Below, piece after piece: positions 10,590-19,560 of a stretch of 64,000 nucleotides of DNA. The position numbers and the translations under genes are program-made. The notes under the pieces were generated by a model. That model was not told the origin of the DNA, made no database searches, and saw only the letters and a program-made list of their open reading frames with translations. Positions within the stretch are counted from its first letter, which is position 1. Every line of letters begins with the position of its first letter. Source of the DNA: Nodosilinea sp. FACHB-131 (GTDB taxonomy: Bacteria; Cyanobacteriota; Cyanobacteriia; Phormidesmidales; Phormidesmidaceae); NCBI RefSeq assembly GCF_014695395.1, contig NZ_JACJOF010000004.1:124001-188000 (forward strand), read 5' to 3'.

Positions 10590-10625
10590 AAGGGGGCGGC
10601 GCGATCATCGCGCCACCCCCTTTTT
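10590..10625. terminator. Strong bidirectional terminator between ftsH and bciB
   Basis: A GC-rich stem of about 15 bp with one mismatch, arms AAGGGGGCGGCGCGAT and ATCGCGCCACCCCCTT, is followed by a T-run on the plus strand. It sits between the converging ftsH and bciB genes, 36 bp after one stop and 10 bp from the other. Confidence 0.85.
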
Positions 10626-10634
10626 GCCTACAAG

Positions 10635-11831
10635 TTAATCGGGCAGCTTGTACTGACTGACAATGCGCTTGGCAAACTCGGGCACATGGGCGGCTAGCTT
10701 TTGCGGATAGTTGCGCTTGACGTATAGGTAGTTGCGGGTGAAGTGGGAATCGATCGAAAAGCGGGCGTACTCTAGCCCCTTGGGGCCGATGCGCTCGATC
10801 ACGACACCCATTAGCTTGGCGGCCCACATGGGCAGGGTAACGGCCTTATCGTAGGCAGGGATGCTCTGCTGTACGGCAGCCTTGCGATCGCCTACCGACA
10901 TCACCGGCTGGGTATCGAGCTGGTCCATTACGGTGTCGAGCATGGCCTGGCCGCGATCGTTGCGCACCACGATCCACTGCCAGCCAAAGGGGGCACCCAT
11001 GTAGCCCACGACTAAATCAGCCAAACCGTTCACATAGTCAAAACAGCTCATGCAGGAGGGGGCAAATACATCCTTGAGCTGGTTGGTCTTGAGGCCAAAG
11101 AAGGGCACCGTTTCGGTAGAGCCATCTTCATGCTTGAAGTGCACCCGAAAATCCTGCATGAATTCGTAGTGGACTACCGTGTTGGGCGATCGGCTAGTGG
11201 TTTCGAGAAACTTTTGTAGCCCGGCGCGGCTGACGTTATCGACACAGGGGGTACCCAGTACGTAGAGCTGCTCCAGACCCAACTGCTTTTCCACCGCCCG
11301 CAGCGCTTGGATCTGGCAACCGACGCCAATCACTAGCAGGCGCTTCATGCCCGATCGCTCAACCTGTTCCAAGACGGATAGGTTAGGCGACAGGGTGGGC
11401 TTATTGACCCGCGCTGCCAAGATTTCTTCGGGGGTGGTAGCGAGGACTGGCTGGGGCTGGAAGCGATCGCTCTCCGTATTCTGAACGCACACCACCCCCT
11501 CCACGAGCCCTTTGGTCAGCATTTCAATGGCAATGGTGCTGACGATACCGGTCCACTGCGCCCCCTCAATGGGCTGCTGCTTGCGGGCGGCCATCATGTC
11601 CTGGTGCACGCCAAAGTAGACATCGTTCTCAGCCTCTAGATCGCGGCTGCGCCCGTGGGTCTGCTGCTCCAACGTCGGGAACTGTTGATTGAGAAAGGCG
11701 CAGGCCTCTTTGACGTAGTGAATATAGTAGGTATCGCAAAAGCCGCACTCGCTACAGAGTTCTTTGGCGGGGCGGGTGGCCCCAGGGCGGAGGGCTTTGG
11801 CTTTGTTGTGGGAAGGCTGGGCCAGGGTCAT
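10635..11831 (-). CDS. bciB: Divinyl chlorophyllide 8-vinyl reductase, BciB type
   Basis: Ferredoxin-dependent flavin/Fe-S enzyme of the coenzyme F420 hydrogenase beta-subunit (FrhB) family. BciB, as in Synechocystis slr1923, reduces the 8-vinyl group of 3,8-divinyl chlorophyllide a in chlorophyll synthesis. The 398-residue length fits. Cysteine motifs are visible: CSECGFC near the N-terminus and CMSCFDY in the second half, plus a lone Cys in GVGCQIQAL, expected to hold two 4Fe-4S clusters. The related 7-hydroxymethyl chlorophyll a reductase (HCAR) of plants belongs to the same family; in a cyanobacterium BciB is the likelier role. It converges with ftsH and is divergent from the WD40 kinase. 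Confidence 0.87.
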   Translation of the reverse strand: MTLAQPSHNKAKALRPGATRPAKELCSECGFCDTYYIHYVKEACAFLNQQFPTLEQQTHGRSRDLEAENDVYFGVHQDMMAARKQQPIEGAQWTGIVSTIAIEMLTKGLVEGVVCVQNTESDRFQPQPVLATTPEEILAARVNKPTLSPNLSVLEQVERSGMKRLLVIGVGCQIQALRAVEKQLGLEQLYVLGTPCVDNVSRAGLQKFLETTSRSPNTVVHYEFMQDFRVHFKHEDGSTETVPFFGLKTNQLKDVFAPSCMSCFDYVNGLADLVVGYMGAPFGWQWIVVRNDRGQAMLDTVMDQLDTQPVMSVGDRKAAVQQSIPAYDKAVTLPMWAAKLMGVVIERIGPKGLEYARFSIDSHFTRNYLYVKRNYPQKLAAHVPEFAKRIVSQYKLPD

Positions 11832-12192
11832 AGGGACGGTGGTGGATTGCTCAGTAACAGCTGTTCTTCACCATACCGCACGGGTTTGGGCCGGTTGGCG
11901 CGATCGCCCAATTATTACGAAATATAGCGCCGGTTCCACGCCTTGACCGAGCATTAAACGCTCCAGCACTGTAGTAAAAACGAAGATTGAGACTGCGATC
12001 GCCCTCAGCTCCCGCTACGCTTTTGTTTAGCTCAGGAATTACCTAGCGTCGTTATCCTGCCTCCCCTTGGTTGTGCAGCACCATTCTGTGCCTTAGCCGG
12101 CTGGGCAAAATCCCCCTCTCCGACCGATTGCGGGTTAAATGGAAGTAAGCATAAGCAGAAGCTATGCCTCCGCTTCCGGGTTTACCGTTGTG
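11832..12192. other. Divergent spacer between bciB and the WD40 kinase
   Basis: About 360 bp without a credible gene, containing HIP1-type octamers. It must carry promoters for both flanking divergent genes; no clear boxes or operators stand out. Confidence 0.5.
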
Positions 12193-14274
12193 ATGATCTG
12201 CTGCCTCAATCCCCACTGCGCCCAGCCTAATCACGCTACCCTGGCTGCGGTTTGCCCCACCTGCGGCAGCCCTTTAGAGCATCGTCTCCGGGGCCGTTAC
12301 CGTCCCCTGAAGCTGATTGGCCGGGGCGGCTTTGGGCGCACCTACTTTGCCCTCGATGCCGATCGCCTCAATACCCGCTGTGTGATCAAGCAGTTTGCTC
12401 CCCAAACTCAAGGCACCAAGTCATTCTTAAAGGCTGTACAGCTGTTTGAGCAGGAAGCGGTGCGGCTGCACGAACTGGGAGAGCACCCACAAATTCCCAC
12501 GCTGTTGGCTTACTTTGAGCAAAATAAGTATCTCTACCTGGTGCAGCAGATGATTCAGGGGCTTACCCTGCATCAGGAAATTTCGGCCCAAGCGGCCTAC
12601 AGCGAAGGAAGCCTGCGCCAGCTGCTGGAAGATCTGCTGCCAGTGCTGCACTTCATCCACGAGCACGGCGTCATTCACCGAGACATCACTCCATCGAATA
12701 TCATCCGGCGCAAAATTGACCAAAAGCCCGTGCTAATCGATTTTGGCGTGGCTAAACAGTTTAGTGAAGCGATTCGCTATGAGCCGGGCACACGCATTGG
12801 CACCGAAGGCTATGCCCCTATTGAACAGCTGCGCAGCGGTCAGGCTTACCCCTCCAGTGACCTCTATAGTTTGGGGGCCACCTGCCTACATCTGTTGACT
12901 GGCCGCAAGCCAGAAGATTTATATAGCCCTCAGGAGGGCCGCTGGCTGTGGCAAGAGCACCTGCAAAAGCAGGGGCGCACCATTCACCCCGGCCTGGCGG
13001 AGGTGCTCAACTACATGACTAAGGATTTGGTTAGCGAACGCTACCAAACTGCCCAAGCCGTGCTGGATGATTTGCGGCGACTGCCCAAAATTGAGGGTGC
13101 GGTGCCAGGCTGGGTTTCAAATCAGTCTGGCCAAAGCCTATTCAGCGGCATCGATCGCCCCCCCCTGAGCAGACCAGGTCAGTCGGCTGGCCTGGTTATG
13201 CCCACTACCTCGCTGCCTTCTATAGCTGAGCCCCAGATTCCCCCGGCTAACCCTACCCCCAGTCCTCAGTCGGGGCCGATTTCAGGCAAACCTGCCTCTG
13301 GTTCGCTTAGACCCGTGGGCTCCCAGCCAGTTAGTAATGGCCCCAGCTCACGGCCACCTAGCTCGCAGCCGCCAAGCTCTGGCCTGGGCTGGCAGCTCAT
13401 GACTACCTTGAAGGGGCACCAGTCGTGGGTTACTGCCCTTGCTTTTAGCGCCCAACAGCCCGTGCTAGTCAGTGGCAGCCTAGATGACAGCGTTCGCATT
13501 TGGAACTGGCAAACGGGAGACTTGCTGCACACCCTTAAGGGGCATGCTCGGGGTGTTAACGCTGTGGCCATTGATCGGCGCGGGCAGCTGCTCGTCAGCT
13601 GTGGCGATGATGCGACCGTAAAAATTTGGCAGATAGGCGATGGAACGCTACGTCACACCCTCAAGGGCCATTTGCGCGATGTGAATGCGATCGCCCTTGG
13701 CCACGGTGGCAACCTAATCGTCAGTGCCAGTGAAGACGGCACCCTGAAGCTGTGGAATCTGAGCCAGGGCAATCTGATTAAAACTCTGCCAGGTTCGGCG
13801 GGCATGCTCAAAACCGTGGCCTTTGCCGCTGCCGACCAGCGGCTGATTAGCGGCGGACTCGACAATACCGTACGCCTTTGGGATGCGCAAACCGCCACTA
13901 CCCTCAAAGTTCTGGTTGGCCACACTAATACCGTCAACCAAGTAGCGATCAGCCCAGACGGTCGCCTGATCGCCAGCGCCAGCAAAGACCGCACCGTGCG
14001 TCTGTGGGATTTGACCGCAGGTACCCTGCTGCATACTCTCCAAGGCCACACTCAGGAAGTGAATACTGTGGCCTTTTTCCCCGACGGTCAGCGGCTGGTT
14101 AGCGGTAGCAGCGACGGTACCCTACGGTTTTGGCACAGCAAAGACGGCACGCTCAAAAATACCCTATCGGCCCATATCAATCCTGTGCATCAAGTAGCGG
14201 TACAGGCGGGTGGCAAAGTGTTAGCTAGTGCCAGTACCGATAAGACCATTAAGCTGTGGCAGTGGCAGGGGTAG
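12193..14274 (+). CDS. Serine/threonine protein kinase with C-terminal WD40 propeller
   Basis: Cytoplasmic Hanks-type kinase of the Spk group common in filamentous cyanobacteria. I place the start at the ATG at 12193 (a longer frame begins at 12139), because the protein then begins with the usual zinc-ribbon (MICCLNPHC and VCPTCGSPL). The kinase domain follows: GRGGFGRTY glycine loop, VIKQF lysine, catalytic HRDITPSN, DFG and GTEGYAP. A Pro/Ser-rich linker of about 90 residues leads to seven WD40 repeats ending in typical LWN/LWD motifs, predicted to form one seven-bladed propeller that binds a substrate or partner. Target unknown. It is convergent with the gvp cluster, only 49 bp from the gvpK stop, but a functional link is not shown. 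Confidence 0.92.
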   Translation: MICCLNPHCAQPNHATLAAVCPTCGSPLEHRLRGRYRPLKLIGRGGFGRTYFALDADRLNTRCVIKQFAPQTQGTKSFLKAVQLFEQEAVRLHELGEHPQIPTLLAYFEQNKYLYLVQQMIQGLTLHQEISAQAAYSEGSLRQLLEDLLPVLHFIHEHGVIHRDITPSNIIRRKIDQKPVLIDFGVAKQFSEAIRYEPGTRIGTEGYAPIEQLRSGQAYPSSDLYSLGATCLHLLTGRKPEDLYSPQEGRWLWQEHLQKQGRTIHPGLAEVLNYMTKDLVSERYQTAQAVLDDLRRLPKIEGAVPGWVSNQSGQSLFSGIDRPPLSRPGQSAGLVMPTTSLPSIAEPQIPPANPTPSPQSGPISGKPASGSLRPVGSQPVSNGPSSRPPSSQPPSSGLGWQLMTTLKGHQSWVTALAFSAQQPVLVSGSLDDSVRIWNWQTGDLLHTLKGHARGVNAVAIDRRGQLLVSCGDDATVKIWQIGDGTLRHTLKGHLRDVNAIALGHGGNLIVSASEDGTLKLWNLSQGNLIKTLPGSAGMLKTVAFAAADQRLISGGLDNTVRLWDAQTATTLKVLVGHTNTVNQVAISPDGRLIASASKDRTVRLWDLTAGTLLHTLQGHTQEVNTVAFFPDGQRLVSGSSDGTLRFWHSKDGTLKNTLSAHINPVHQVAVQAGGKVLASASTDKTIKLWQWQG

Positions 14275-14280
14275 GGAAGT

Positions 14281-14322
14281 AGGAGGGTGGATGGGTAGGA
14301 GGGTGGATGGGTAGGAGGGTGG
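14281..14322. repeat. 16-bp G-rich tandem repeat, 2.6 copies
   Basis: AGGAGGGTGGATGGGT occurs twice in tandem (14281-14296, 14297-14312) and then partly (14313-14322), in the spacer between the converging kinase and gvpK genes. Similar G-rich runs occur in other spacers of the window. Confidence 0.9.
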
Positions 14323-14323
14323 C

Positions 14324-14794
14324 CTAGATGGGTTTGGAGGTGAGCACTAGACGTAGCTTGGCGTGGATGAGGTTGAGCTGAGCCATCCCCAGGTCAACGT
14401 CGCCTTCGACGACAACACCGGTATCAAGGAGGCGATCGAGCAGCTCTAGAATAGTCGGGTTCTGATTTTTTTGACCAGGGTAGTAGTTCCCTTCTTTGGG
14501 TAGCAGAGTACCGATTTCCCCCAGGTCAATGTTGAGGTCGACCGGGTCAACATCAAAAATTTCGCACATCGAAATGACCTGCTCCTCTAGCTTGCGCAGG
14601 CTGTCGGCGGCTCGCTCGAGGTCATTGTCGTTCAGGTCGCCCGATTCCATTCGGCGAATTACTTGAGCTTCCATGAGCTGCCGCACCAACTCAATGACGG
14701 TGAGCAGCAGCGGCGCTAGGCCTGCATCGGTTTTGGCAGGGGGCTGTAGCGCCAGATTGGTCAACAGGTCTGGCTCGGCATTTTCGGAAGTCAT
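14324..14794 (-). CDS. gvpK: Gas vesicle protein GvpK
   Basis: Minor gas vesicle assembly protein, conserved in all gas vesicle clusters. The protein shows the GvpK core: LTVIELVRQLMEAQVIRRME, then LERAADSLRKLEEQ, and a Gly-rich NLDLG-like segment (DLNIDLGEIGTLLP). A GvpA-like tail follows, with ILELLDRLLDTGVVVEGDVD. The last part echoes the GvpA/J motif LDKGIVI. About 156 residues is normal. I use the ATG at 14794; a GTG two codons upstream is possible. Last gene of the minus-strand gvpA-C-N-J-small ORF-K run. Confidence 0.93.
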   Translation of the reverse strand: MTSENAEPDLLTNLALQPPAKTDAGLAPLLLTVIELVRQLMEAQVIRRMESGDLNDNDLERAADSLRKLEEQVISMCEIFDVDPVDLNIDLGEIGTLLPKEGNYYPGQKNQNPTILELLDRLLDTGVVVEGDVDLGMAQLNLIHAKLRLVLTSKPI

Positions 14795-14844
14795 AGCCAC
14801 AGTCTAGTGCATCTCAAAAGGCGATTCTGCCTCTGTTGCACTGG

Positions 14845-15066
14845 CTATGACCGATTTTGCCACTGCTGTTGAAGCCATTGGCGACGGGCTTCTTCTGCTT
14901 TGGCTCGACTTTGTTGGTGACCCATGCGGCTGGCATCGACTGAGCGCAGGCATTGGTGCCTGAGCACCAGGCCTTGCCTATCGCCCTGACTGCGGCTGGG
15001 GGCCGAGCGAAAGCTGGCAATTGTACGGCTAGTGGCAATTTGTCGAAGGGTGCGAAGCGTCAACAT
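14845..15066 (-). CDS. Small basic protein between gvpJ and gvpK (gvpX position)
   Basis: 73 residues, strongly basic and Arg/Gln-rich (about one quarter Arg/Lys), with no membrane helix. I chose the ATG at 15066; the frame extends to a TTG at 15138 but that start is poor. Its position between gvpJ and gvpK equals that of the small gvpX gene in Anabaena and Microcystis gas vesicle clusters, where its role is unclear; I have not shown homology. The segment RHQCLRSVDASRMG looks like a possible conserved core. Lying within the operon with short gaps (90 and 50 bp) supports a real gene, but a chance frame cannot be excluded. Confidence 0.55.
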   Translation of the reverse strand: MLTLRTLRQIATSRTIASFRSAPSRSQGDRQGLVLRHQCLRSVDASRMGHQQSRAKAEEARRQWLQQQWQNRS

Positions 15067-15156
15067 GACGGTATTCAGAAAACAACAATAAATGGAAAAC
15101 CCCTGGATCCTATGAACCCGGGGGTTGATCTGAAACAAATCGACTGGGTTGCTGGC

Positions 15157-15507
15157 CTAACTTACGGGTTCGGCGGACCGCAGAGCCTTGAGTTCGGCTT
15201 CTAGGGTTTCTAAACGGGTTTGGAGCTGTTGATTGGCCTCTAGCAGTTCATTGGTGCGGCTGCTGAGGTAGGGGTCACTTTCCCACCAATTAATGCCGAT
15301 TTCGCGAGCTTTATCTACCGAGGAGATAATTAGGCGAATGCGAATGCTCAGCAGTTCTGTAGAACCGACGGAGACCGAGATATCCCCGGCAATCACAATG
15401 CCTTTGTCGAGCACCCGCTCAATGACATCTACCAGGGAAGACCCCTGGGTGGCAGTAGCCATGCTTCGACCGGGTTGGGGGCGGGTCGTGGGGGTGGAGG
15501 GGGTCAC
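15157..15507 (-). CDS. gvpJ: Gas vesicle protein GvpJ
   Basis: GvpA-related minor protein required for gas vesicle formation, probably at the nucleating cone. The GvpA fold is visible: VIERVLDKGIVIAGDISVSV, then GSTELLSIRIRLIISSVDKA. A hydrophilic, coiled-coil-like C-terminal tail (LLEANQQLQTRLETLEAELK) follows that GvpA lacks. Length 116 fits GvpJ. It lies 12 bp downstream of gvpN. Confidence 0.93.
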   Translation of the reverse strand: MTPSTPTTRPQPGRSMATATQGSSLVDVIERVLDKGIVIAGDISVSVGSTELLSIRIRLIISSVDKAREIGINWWESDPYLSSRTNELLEANQQLQTRLETLEAELKALRSAEPVS

Positions 15508-15519
15508 AGCAGATTACCT

Positions 15520-16884
15520 TCAGTTAGAACTCAGCTGATAGCCCTGGAGCTGCCCGTCAGTTTCCTGTTTTTCTATTAAGCTCTGATCGAGCATCGACTT
15601 AATAGCGTTAACAGCCTGAAAGCGATTTAAATCTAGGGCTGCTTCGATGTTAACGAGAGATGCGGTACCAGTCGCGTCGAGATAGTCGAAAATGCGGGTT
15701 TCAATATCATCGTTGGGGCTGACCTGCACCCGGAGCATCTCTGTCGAAGACTCAGCCTTAGCGGGCGCTTCTACTAGGGTTTCGCTTTCAGTCTCGGGGA
15801 CGGCGGACCCGACGAGTTCTTCCTCCTGAAGGTCTTGGGCCTCGATGACGGGCTTATCCTCAATCACAACATTGTCTGTAGCAGACTCAACCAGCGTCTC
15901 AAGGGGCTGAAGTGGGGCGTCATCCTCTTCTTCGCCATGGAAACGGGCTGCGGGCTGGGCCTCGGGTTTGAGGGTAAGGTCGTTGACCAGTGTGGCCTGG
16001 GACACTACAAAGCGGTTAAACAGGTTCCACAGGTGGCGAGTGGCTTCTGGAGTAGGCTCTTTAGAGCGGGCCAGCAGAATGTCGCTACACAGGTCGCGGA
16101 AGTCGGCATTTTCGGCTAGGGGCAAAATGCCGTGGTCGTGGCAGATGGTAGCAATCATGAGGCTAGGACGCAGACTGGAGACCATGTCTGGGGCGACCGC
16201 TGACTGGAAAGCCTTGACTAACTGCACAATTTGCAGAGCCGCGGAGCTGTCGATGCCAACCTTTTGCACCAAAATTTGCTGCTGGGCCAGTTCGTCAGGC
16301 TCAGGCATGTTGATGGTGATGAGGCGATCTTGCAGCGCATCTTGGGTGCCGTGGACGCCGCAGTATTCTTCCGGGTTGGAGGTAAGAATGGCGCGGAAGT
16401 GAGGGCTGACGCGGATGTACTCGGCCCGGTTGTTGCTGGGAGGTAGCACCAGGAGTTTTTCTTCGAGGGCCGACAGCAGCACGTTGTTGACTTCGGGACG
16501 GGAGCGGTTGAATTCGTCGTACACCATGGTGAAGCCTTCGCGGCAGGCCAGGGTGAGGCGCGAGTCAGTCCAGTTGTGGCGCAGCTCGTCTTCTACCTTC
16601 ACGACGCTGTGGATGTAGTTGTCGACCACTTTTTTGCGCGTGTAGCCCGACTGGTTGCCGATCAGGTCTGAGGTCTTGAACTCGTCATCGCCAAACAGCA
16701 GCATGATGGGGCGGGCCAGCAGGTCAGCCAGGTGCAGAGCCAGGGTGGTTTTGCCGGTGCCGGCGGGGCCTTTGAGGTGAATTGAGTACCCCGATTGCAG
16801 GTACCGCAGGGCTCTGAGGCTGGTGCGCTCTAGAGTGGGGGTGGAGACAAAGTTGCGGGGGCGGGCTTGTAGAACGGTGTTCAC
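15520..16884 (-). CDS. gvpN: Gas vesicle AAA+ protein GvpN with C-terminal winged-helix-like extension
   Basis: MoxR-type AAA+ ATPase needed for full gas vesicle growth. Walker A GPAGTGKT lies at residues 39-46, Walker B around [14 protein letters not shown], and sensor-type ILTSNPEEY follows, as usual for GvpN. The protein has 454 residues, longer than the usual roughly 300-350. After about residue 300 comes an acidic, low-complexity linker, then a compact domain at about 390-454 (IFDYLDATG, then [14 protein letters not shown]). This resembles a winged helix-turn-helix and is clearly related to the C-terminus of the upstream GvpC-like protein. The start ATG overlaps the stop of that gene (ATGA), indicating translational coupling. 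Confidence 0.93.
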   Translation of the reverse strand: MNTVLQARPRNFVSTPTLERTSLRALRYLQSGYSIHLKGPAGTGKTTLALHLADLLARPIMLLFGDDEFKTSDLIGNQSGYTRKKVVDNYIHSVVKVEDELRHNWTDSRLTLACREGFTMVYDEFNRSRPEVNNVLLSALEEKLLVLPPSNNRAEYIRVSPHFRAILTSNPEEYCGVHGTQDALQDRLITINMPEPDELAQQQILVQKVGIDSSAALQIVQLVKAFQSAVAPDMVSSLRPSLMIATICHDHGILPLAENADFRDLCSDILLARSKEPTPEATRHLWNLFNRFVVSQATLVNDLTLKPEAQPAARFHGEEEDDAPLQPLETLVESATDNVVIEDKPVIEAQDLQEEELVGSAVPETESETLVEAPAKAESSTEMLRVQVSPNDDIETRIFDYLDATGTASLVNIEAALDLNRFQAVNAIKSMLDQSLIEKQETDGQLQGYQLSSN

Positions 16885-18095
16885 AGAACGGCTTCCTCTT
16901 GGACGAGATAGGTACGATCTTGCTTGACTACGAGGTCTTTTTGGATGAGCGATCGCAGCGCGTCTACCGCCTGAAATCGGTTGATGCCCAGCTCGGTCTC
17001 AATTTCGCTGAGACGGGCACCCTGAGCCAAATGCAGGTAGTTGTAAACTACCTCTTCAAGGGAAGGGGCTTCGGGGGCGGGGGGCGGTTCCACAACCGCC
17101 GCTGGGGCAGCTGGGGCCATGACGGTGGCAACTGGGGCAGAGCGGGTTGCGGCTACAGCACGAGTAGGAGCGGCCTTGGCCACGGCCGACCGAGCCGGAG
17201 CGGCTTTGGCCGCCGGAGCCGCCGGAGCTGGGGCAGCTTTTGCTACCACAGCTTTTGGTGCCGCTTTAGGGGCCGCCTTGGCTGGCGCTGGAATTCTGGG
17301 TACCGAGGTGGCGGCAGGCCGAGTCGCTGCAGGGCGAGGGGCTGAGGGCTGGGCTACGGCAGCGCCGCCCCAGACCACGTGGGAGAGCTGGGCTCGCTGG
17401 GCCTGAAGCTGGTGGCGAAAGTCGGCCAGTTCGGTAAACATGGCGTCTACGGAATCGCTCAGGGCGGCGCGATCGCTCTGCCGCTGCTCCTGGTTGACCA
17501 CCGCTGCCTGCTGGCGCACAGCGGTCAAGTCTTTGAGGGTGGCCTGCACCTGTACCTGGAGGTCTTCGACGTAGGCGGTGAGCTGGGGCAGCAGTTCGGC
17601 CCGCACCATGGCCTGCTGTTGGCGATAGCCCGCCCGATCGACAGCGGTTTGGGCCTGAATGTCGGCTACCTGTTGCTGCACCTGGCGTAGCTCTTGGGCA
17701 ATTTCTAGGCGCAATTCGCTAACCGTAGCCTGGAGGAGCTGGCAGTCGTACTCTAGCTGCTGGCGCACTTCAGCGGCGCTAATTTCGCGATCGGCCTGGT
17801 AGTTGGCGAGCAGCACTTCGGTATCGGCCTGGAGCTGCTGCACGTAATCTTGGCGGGCCTGCTGCCGGGGTAGGATCTGGACGACGCGATCGGCGGTCGT
17901 TTGAGCTAGCCATAGGGTAGTGTTGGCGCGCAGGTCGGCCATCAGCTGGTCGAGGTCTTGGCGCAGCCGCACGGCGTGGGTCAGCCGATCAGTCTGCCAG
18001 CGCTCTAGGTCAGCAGAGACCTGATCGCGTCGGTTAACCACCTCGCTCTGGCGCAGCTGTCGAGCGGCTTGCCACTGGTCATAAAGTGCTGTCAC
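16881..18095 (-). CDS. gvpC: GvpC-like gas vesicle protein with Ala/Pro linker and winged-helix-like tail
   Basis: Probable outer-surface strengthening protein of gas vesicles. Residues about 1-240 are a long charged, Gln/Arg-rich helical region with loose internal periodicity, comparable in style to the GvpC repeats that lie along the GvpA shell. Residues about 245-340 are an Ala/Pro/Lys linker. The last 60 residues (about 345-404) form a winged-helix-like domain ([11 protein letters not shown], then [13 protein letters not shown]) shared with GvpN. Classical cyanobacterial GvpC has 33-residue repeats and about 160-220 residues, so this is an enlarged version. The call rests on position between gvpA and gvpN and on composition; repeat homology is not proven. 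Confidence 0.75.
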   Translation of the reverse strand: MTALYDQWQAARQLRQSEVVNRRDQVSADLERWQTDRLTHAVRLRQDLDQLMADLRANTTLWLAQTTADRVVQILPRQQARQDYVQQLQADTEVLLANYQADREISAAEVRQQLEYDCQLLQATVSELRLEIAQELRQVQQQVADIQAQTAVDRAGYRQQQAMVRAELLPQLTAYVEDLQVQVQATLKDLTAVRQQAAVVNQEQRQSDRAALSDSVDAMFTELADFRHQLQAQRAQLSHVVWGGAAVAQPSAPRPAATRPAATSVPRIPAPAKAAPKAAPKAVVAKAAPAPAAPAAKAAPARSAVAKAAPTRAVAATRSAPVATVMAPAAPAAVVEPPPAPEAPSLEEVVYNYLHLAQGARLSEIETELGINRFQAVDALRSLIQKDLVVKQDRTYLVQEEAVL

Positions 18096-18316
18096 AGAAC
18101 TGCTCTCCCTTTAGTGAAAATGAAACGGGGTAAATATGTGGAGAATATTTGAGAACGGCAAGGAGAGGAAATGGCGCGGAGAGAAGAACGTTGCCAGACT
18201 CTAAAACTTAGCTATGTTTGAGTGTCTTAGCGCAATAATAAGGCGCTGTTCTGAAGCTTGCCGAGGGCAGAATTGCCGTTAGTAGTCGCTATTTAAGCCT
18301 TGAGTTTGCTTGATTT

Positions 18317-18361
18317 ATGGGGCAGCTAAACATTGGTTGATCCAGTATTCCGCTGCCCCAT
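18317..18361 (-). promoter_or_regulatory. Hairpin in the gvpA-gvpC spacer
   Basis: Arms ATGGGGCAGC (18317-18326) and GCTGCCCCAT (18352-18361) are perfectly complementary around a 25-base loop, 21 bp after the gvpA stop. There is no T-run. Such a hairpin could attenuate read-through or protect the abundant gvpA message from decay, matching the much higher need for GvpA than for downstream proteins. Confidence 0.6.
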
Positions 18362-18382
18362 TAGGTATCAAAAACGGCGCTC

Positions 18383-18601
18383 TTAGGCAGCAGGTACAGC
18401 AGCTTGAGCGGTCAGGCCGACAGCTTCGGCGTACTTTAGGTAGGTGTCAACGGAAGCGATGACAACGCGGGCTTCGATAGCCAGCAGTTCAATCCCTACC
18501 AGAGAAACACGAACCCAAGCATCGATCACAATGCCTTTATCCAAAATGCGGTCAACAACTTCAGCCAAGCTAGAGGAAGAGTTTACTTTTTCGACAGCCA
18601 T
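18383..18601 (-). CDS. gvpA: Gas vesicle structural protein GvpA
   Basis: Main shell protein of the gas vesicle, a small hydrophobic protein assembling into ribs that exclude water. 72 residues, with the family core [20 protein letters not shown], then [20 protein letters not shown]; nearly invariant among cyanobacteria. The ATG at 18601 is preceded by an AGGGA ribosome site. Only one copy is present here, whereas several cyanobacteria carry tandem copies. A 287-bp spacer with a hairpin separates it from the GvpC-like gene. Confidence 0.98.
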   Translation of the reverse strand: MAVEKVNSSSSLAEVVDRILDKGIVIDAWVRVSLVGIELLAIEARVVIASVDTYLKYAEAVGLTAQAAVPAA

Positions 18602-18905
18602 GATTTTGAATCCCTAAACGATTAATGTGTTCAATGAAATTGCAAAGAGAATGCCATTGGATGCACCTGGCTGCTACTGCAAAGAAGCGGTAGAAACAGA
18701 CTCAGTGCGTAGGGCTTATTCCTTGCACATTTGTAGTCTGCCCATCTGCTTAGAACTGCTCACAACTTTGAAAAAATCAGTTCACTTATTGTTACTTGCA
18801 ACGCTTTTAGCCCTGAGGGCTAACGGCTAAAACGCTTTTAGACAGCCAATCTCAGTCAAATACTTGATAATTAAAGGCGCAACACAACGGTTAGGCAAAG
18901 GAAGC
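18602..18905. promoter_or_regulatory. Divergent control region between gvpA and the TPR gene
   Basis: About 300 bp with no supported gene. It contains nested inverted repeats TTTTAGCC (18805-18812) and GGCTAAAA (18825-18832) enclosing AGCCCTGAGGGCT, and a direct repeat ACGCTTTTAG at 18801 and 18832. These could be an operator for gvpA, the TPR gene or both. No confident -10/-35 boxes were assigned. Confidence 0.4.
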
Positions 18906-19376
18906 ATGGATGACTCGACCCTAGAAGTGCTGCTGCAGAGCCTGAAGCAGGCCGACGAGTATCAGCGCGAGTTAGCAACCGCTGCTCTCTGGCAGCGCTG
19001 GTTTTACCAAAAGGGTGAGGTGGGCAACCAGCGTTTGCAAGACGCTCAGGCTTTAGTGGATAGCGGCCAGCTGGATGCGGCAGAGGCCCTGCTTTCAACT
19101 TTGGTGAGTGAACTGCCGGATTTTGCTGAAGCCTGGAATCGCCGAGCGGTACTCTACTTTGTGCAACGCCGCTACGCGGAAGCCCTAACTGACTGCGAGC
19201 GGGTGATTGGGCTGGTGCCCTACCACTTCGGAGCACTCCATGGGCTGGGGCTGTGCCATGCGGCCTTAGGGCAGTATGGGGAGGCAATTCAAGCGTTTCG
19301 TCGGGCGTTGGTGGTGCAACCCTACGCGCTGGTCAACCAGCGTCTGATTTTAGAATGTACAGCGCAGTTGAGCTAG
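18906..19376 (+). CDS. Tetratricopeptide repeat protein
   Basis: Soluble protein of about 156 residues. The ATG at 18906 has an AAGGAA ribosome site five bases upstream and is preferred to the frame opening at 18864. Three consecutive TPR-like helix pairs are visible (AQALVDSGQLDAAEALLSTL, then AWNRRAVLYFVQRRYAEAL and GALHGLGLCHAALGQYGEAI). TPR proteins mediate protein-protein contacts; no partner is evident. It is transcribed divergently from gvpA, which makes a gas-vesicle-related role possible but unproven. Small TPR proteins of this kind are also common elsewhere in cyanobacterial genomes. Confidence 0.82.
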   Translation: MDDSTLEVLLQSLKQADEYQRELATAALWQRWFYQKGEVGNQRLQDAQALVDSGQLDAAEALLSTLVSELPDFAEAWNRRAVLYFVQRRYAEALTDCERVIGLVPYHFGALHGLGLCHAALGQYGEAIQAFRRALVVQPYALVNQRLILECTAQLS

Positions 19377-19560
19377 GAGCCTGGTATGGCTTGCCAACGT
19401 CTGGTGGGAGCACCACGGCACCGCATCAATAGATCGCCAGCAATCAGGACCAACCCAAGCAACCTACTCAGTTCCCGTCTTGTTTGGTGAGGGATGTGGA
19501 GGGGCCTACTATGATTGGGTTGCTGGGGGCCAAGATTCTTAGGCTCCAGACGACGATTTT

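Noticed and set aside
18627-18830. Frame of 67 codons in the gvpA upstream region
   Set aside because: Covers the likely control region, no family features and no ribosome site.
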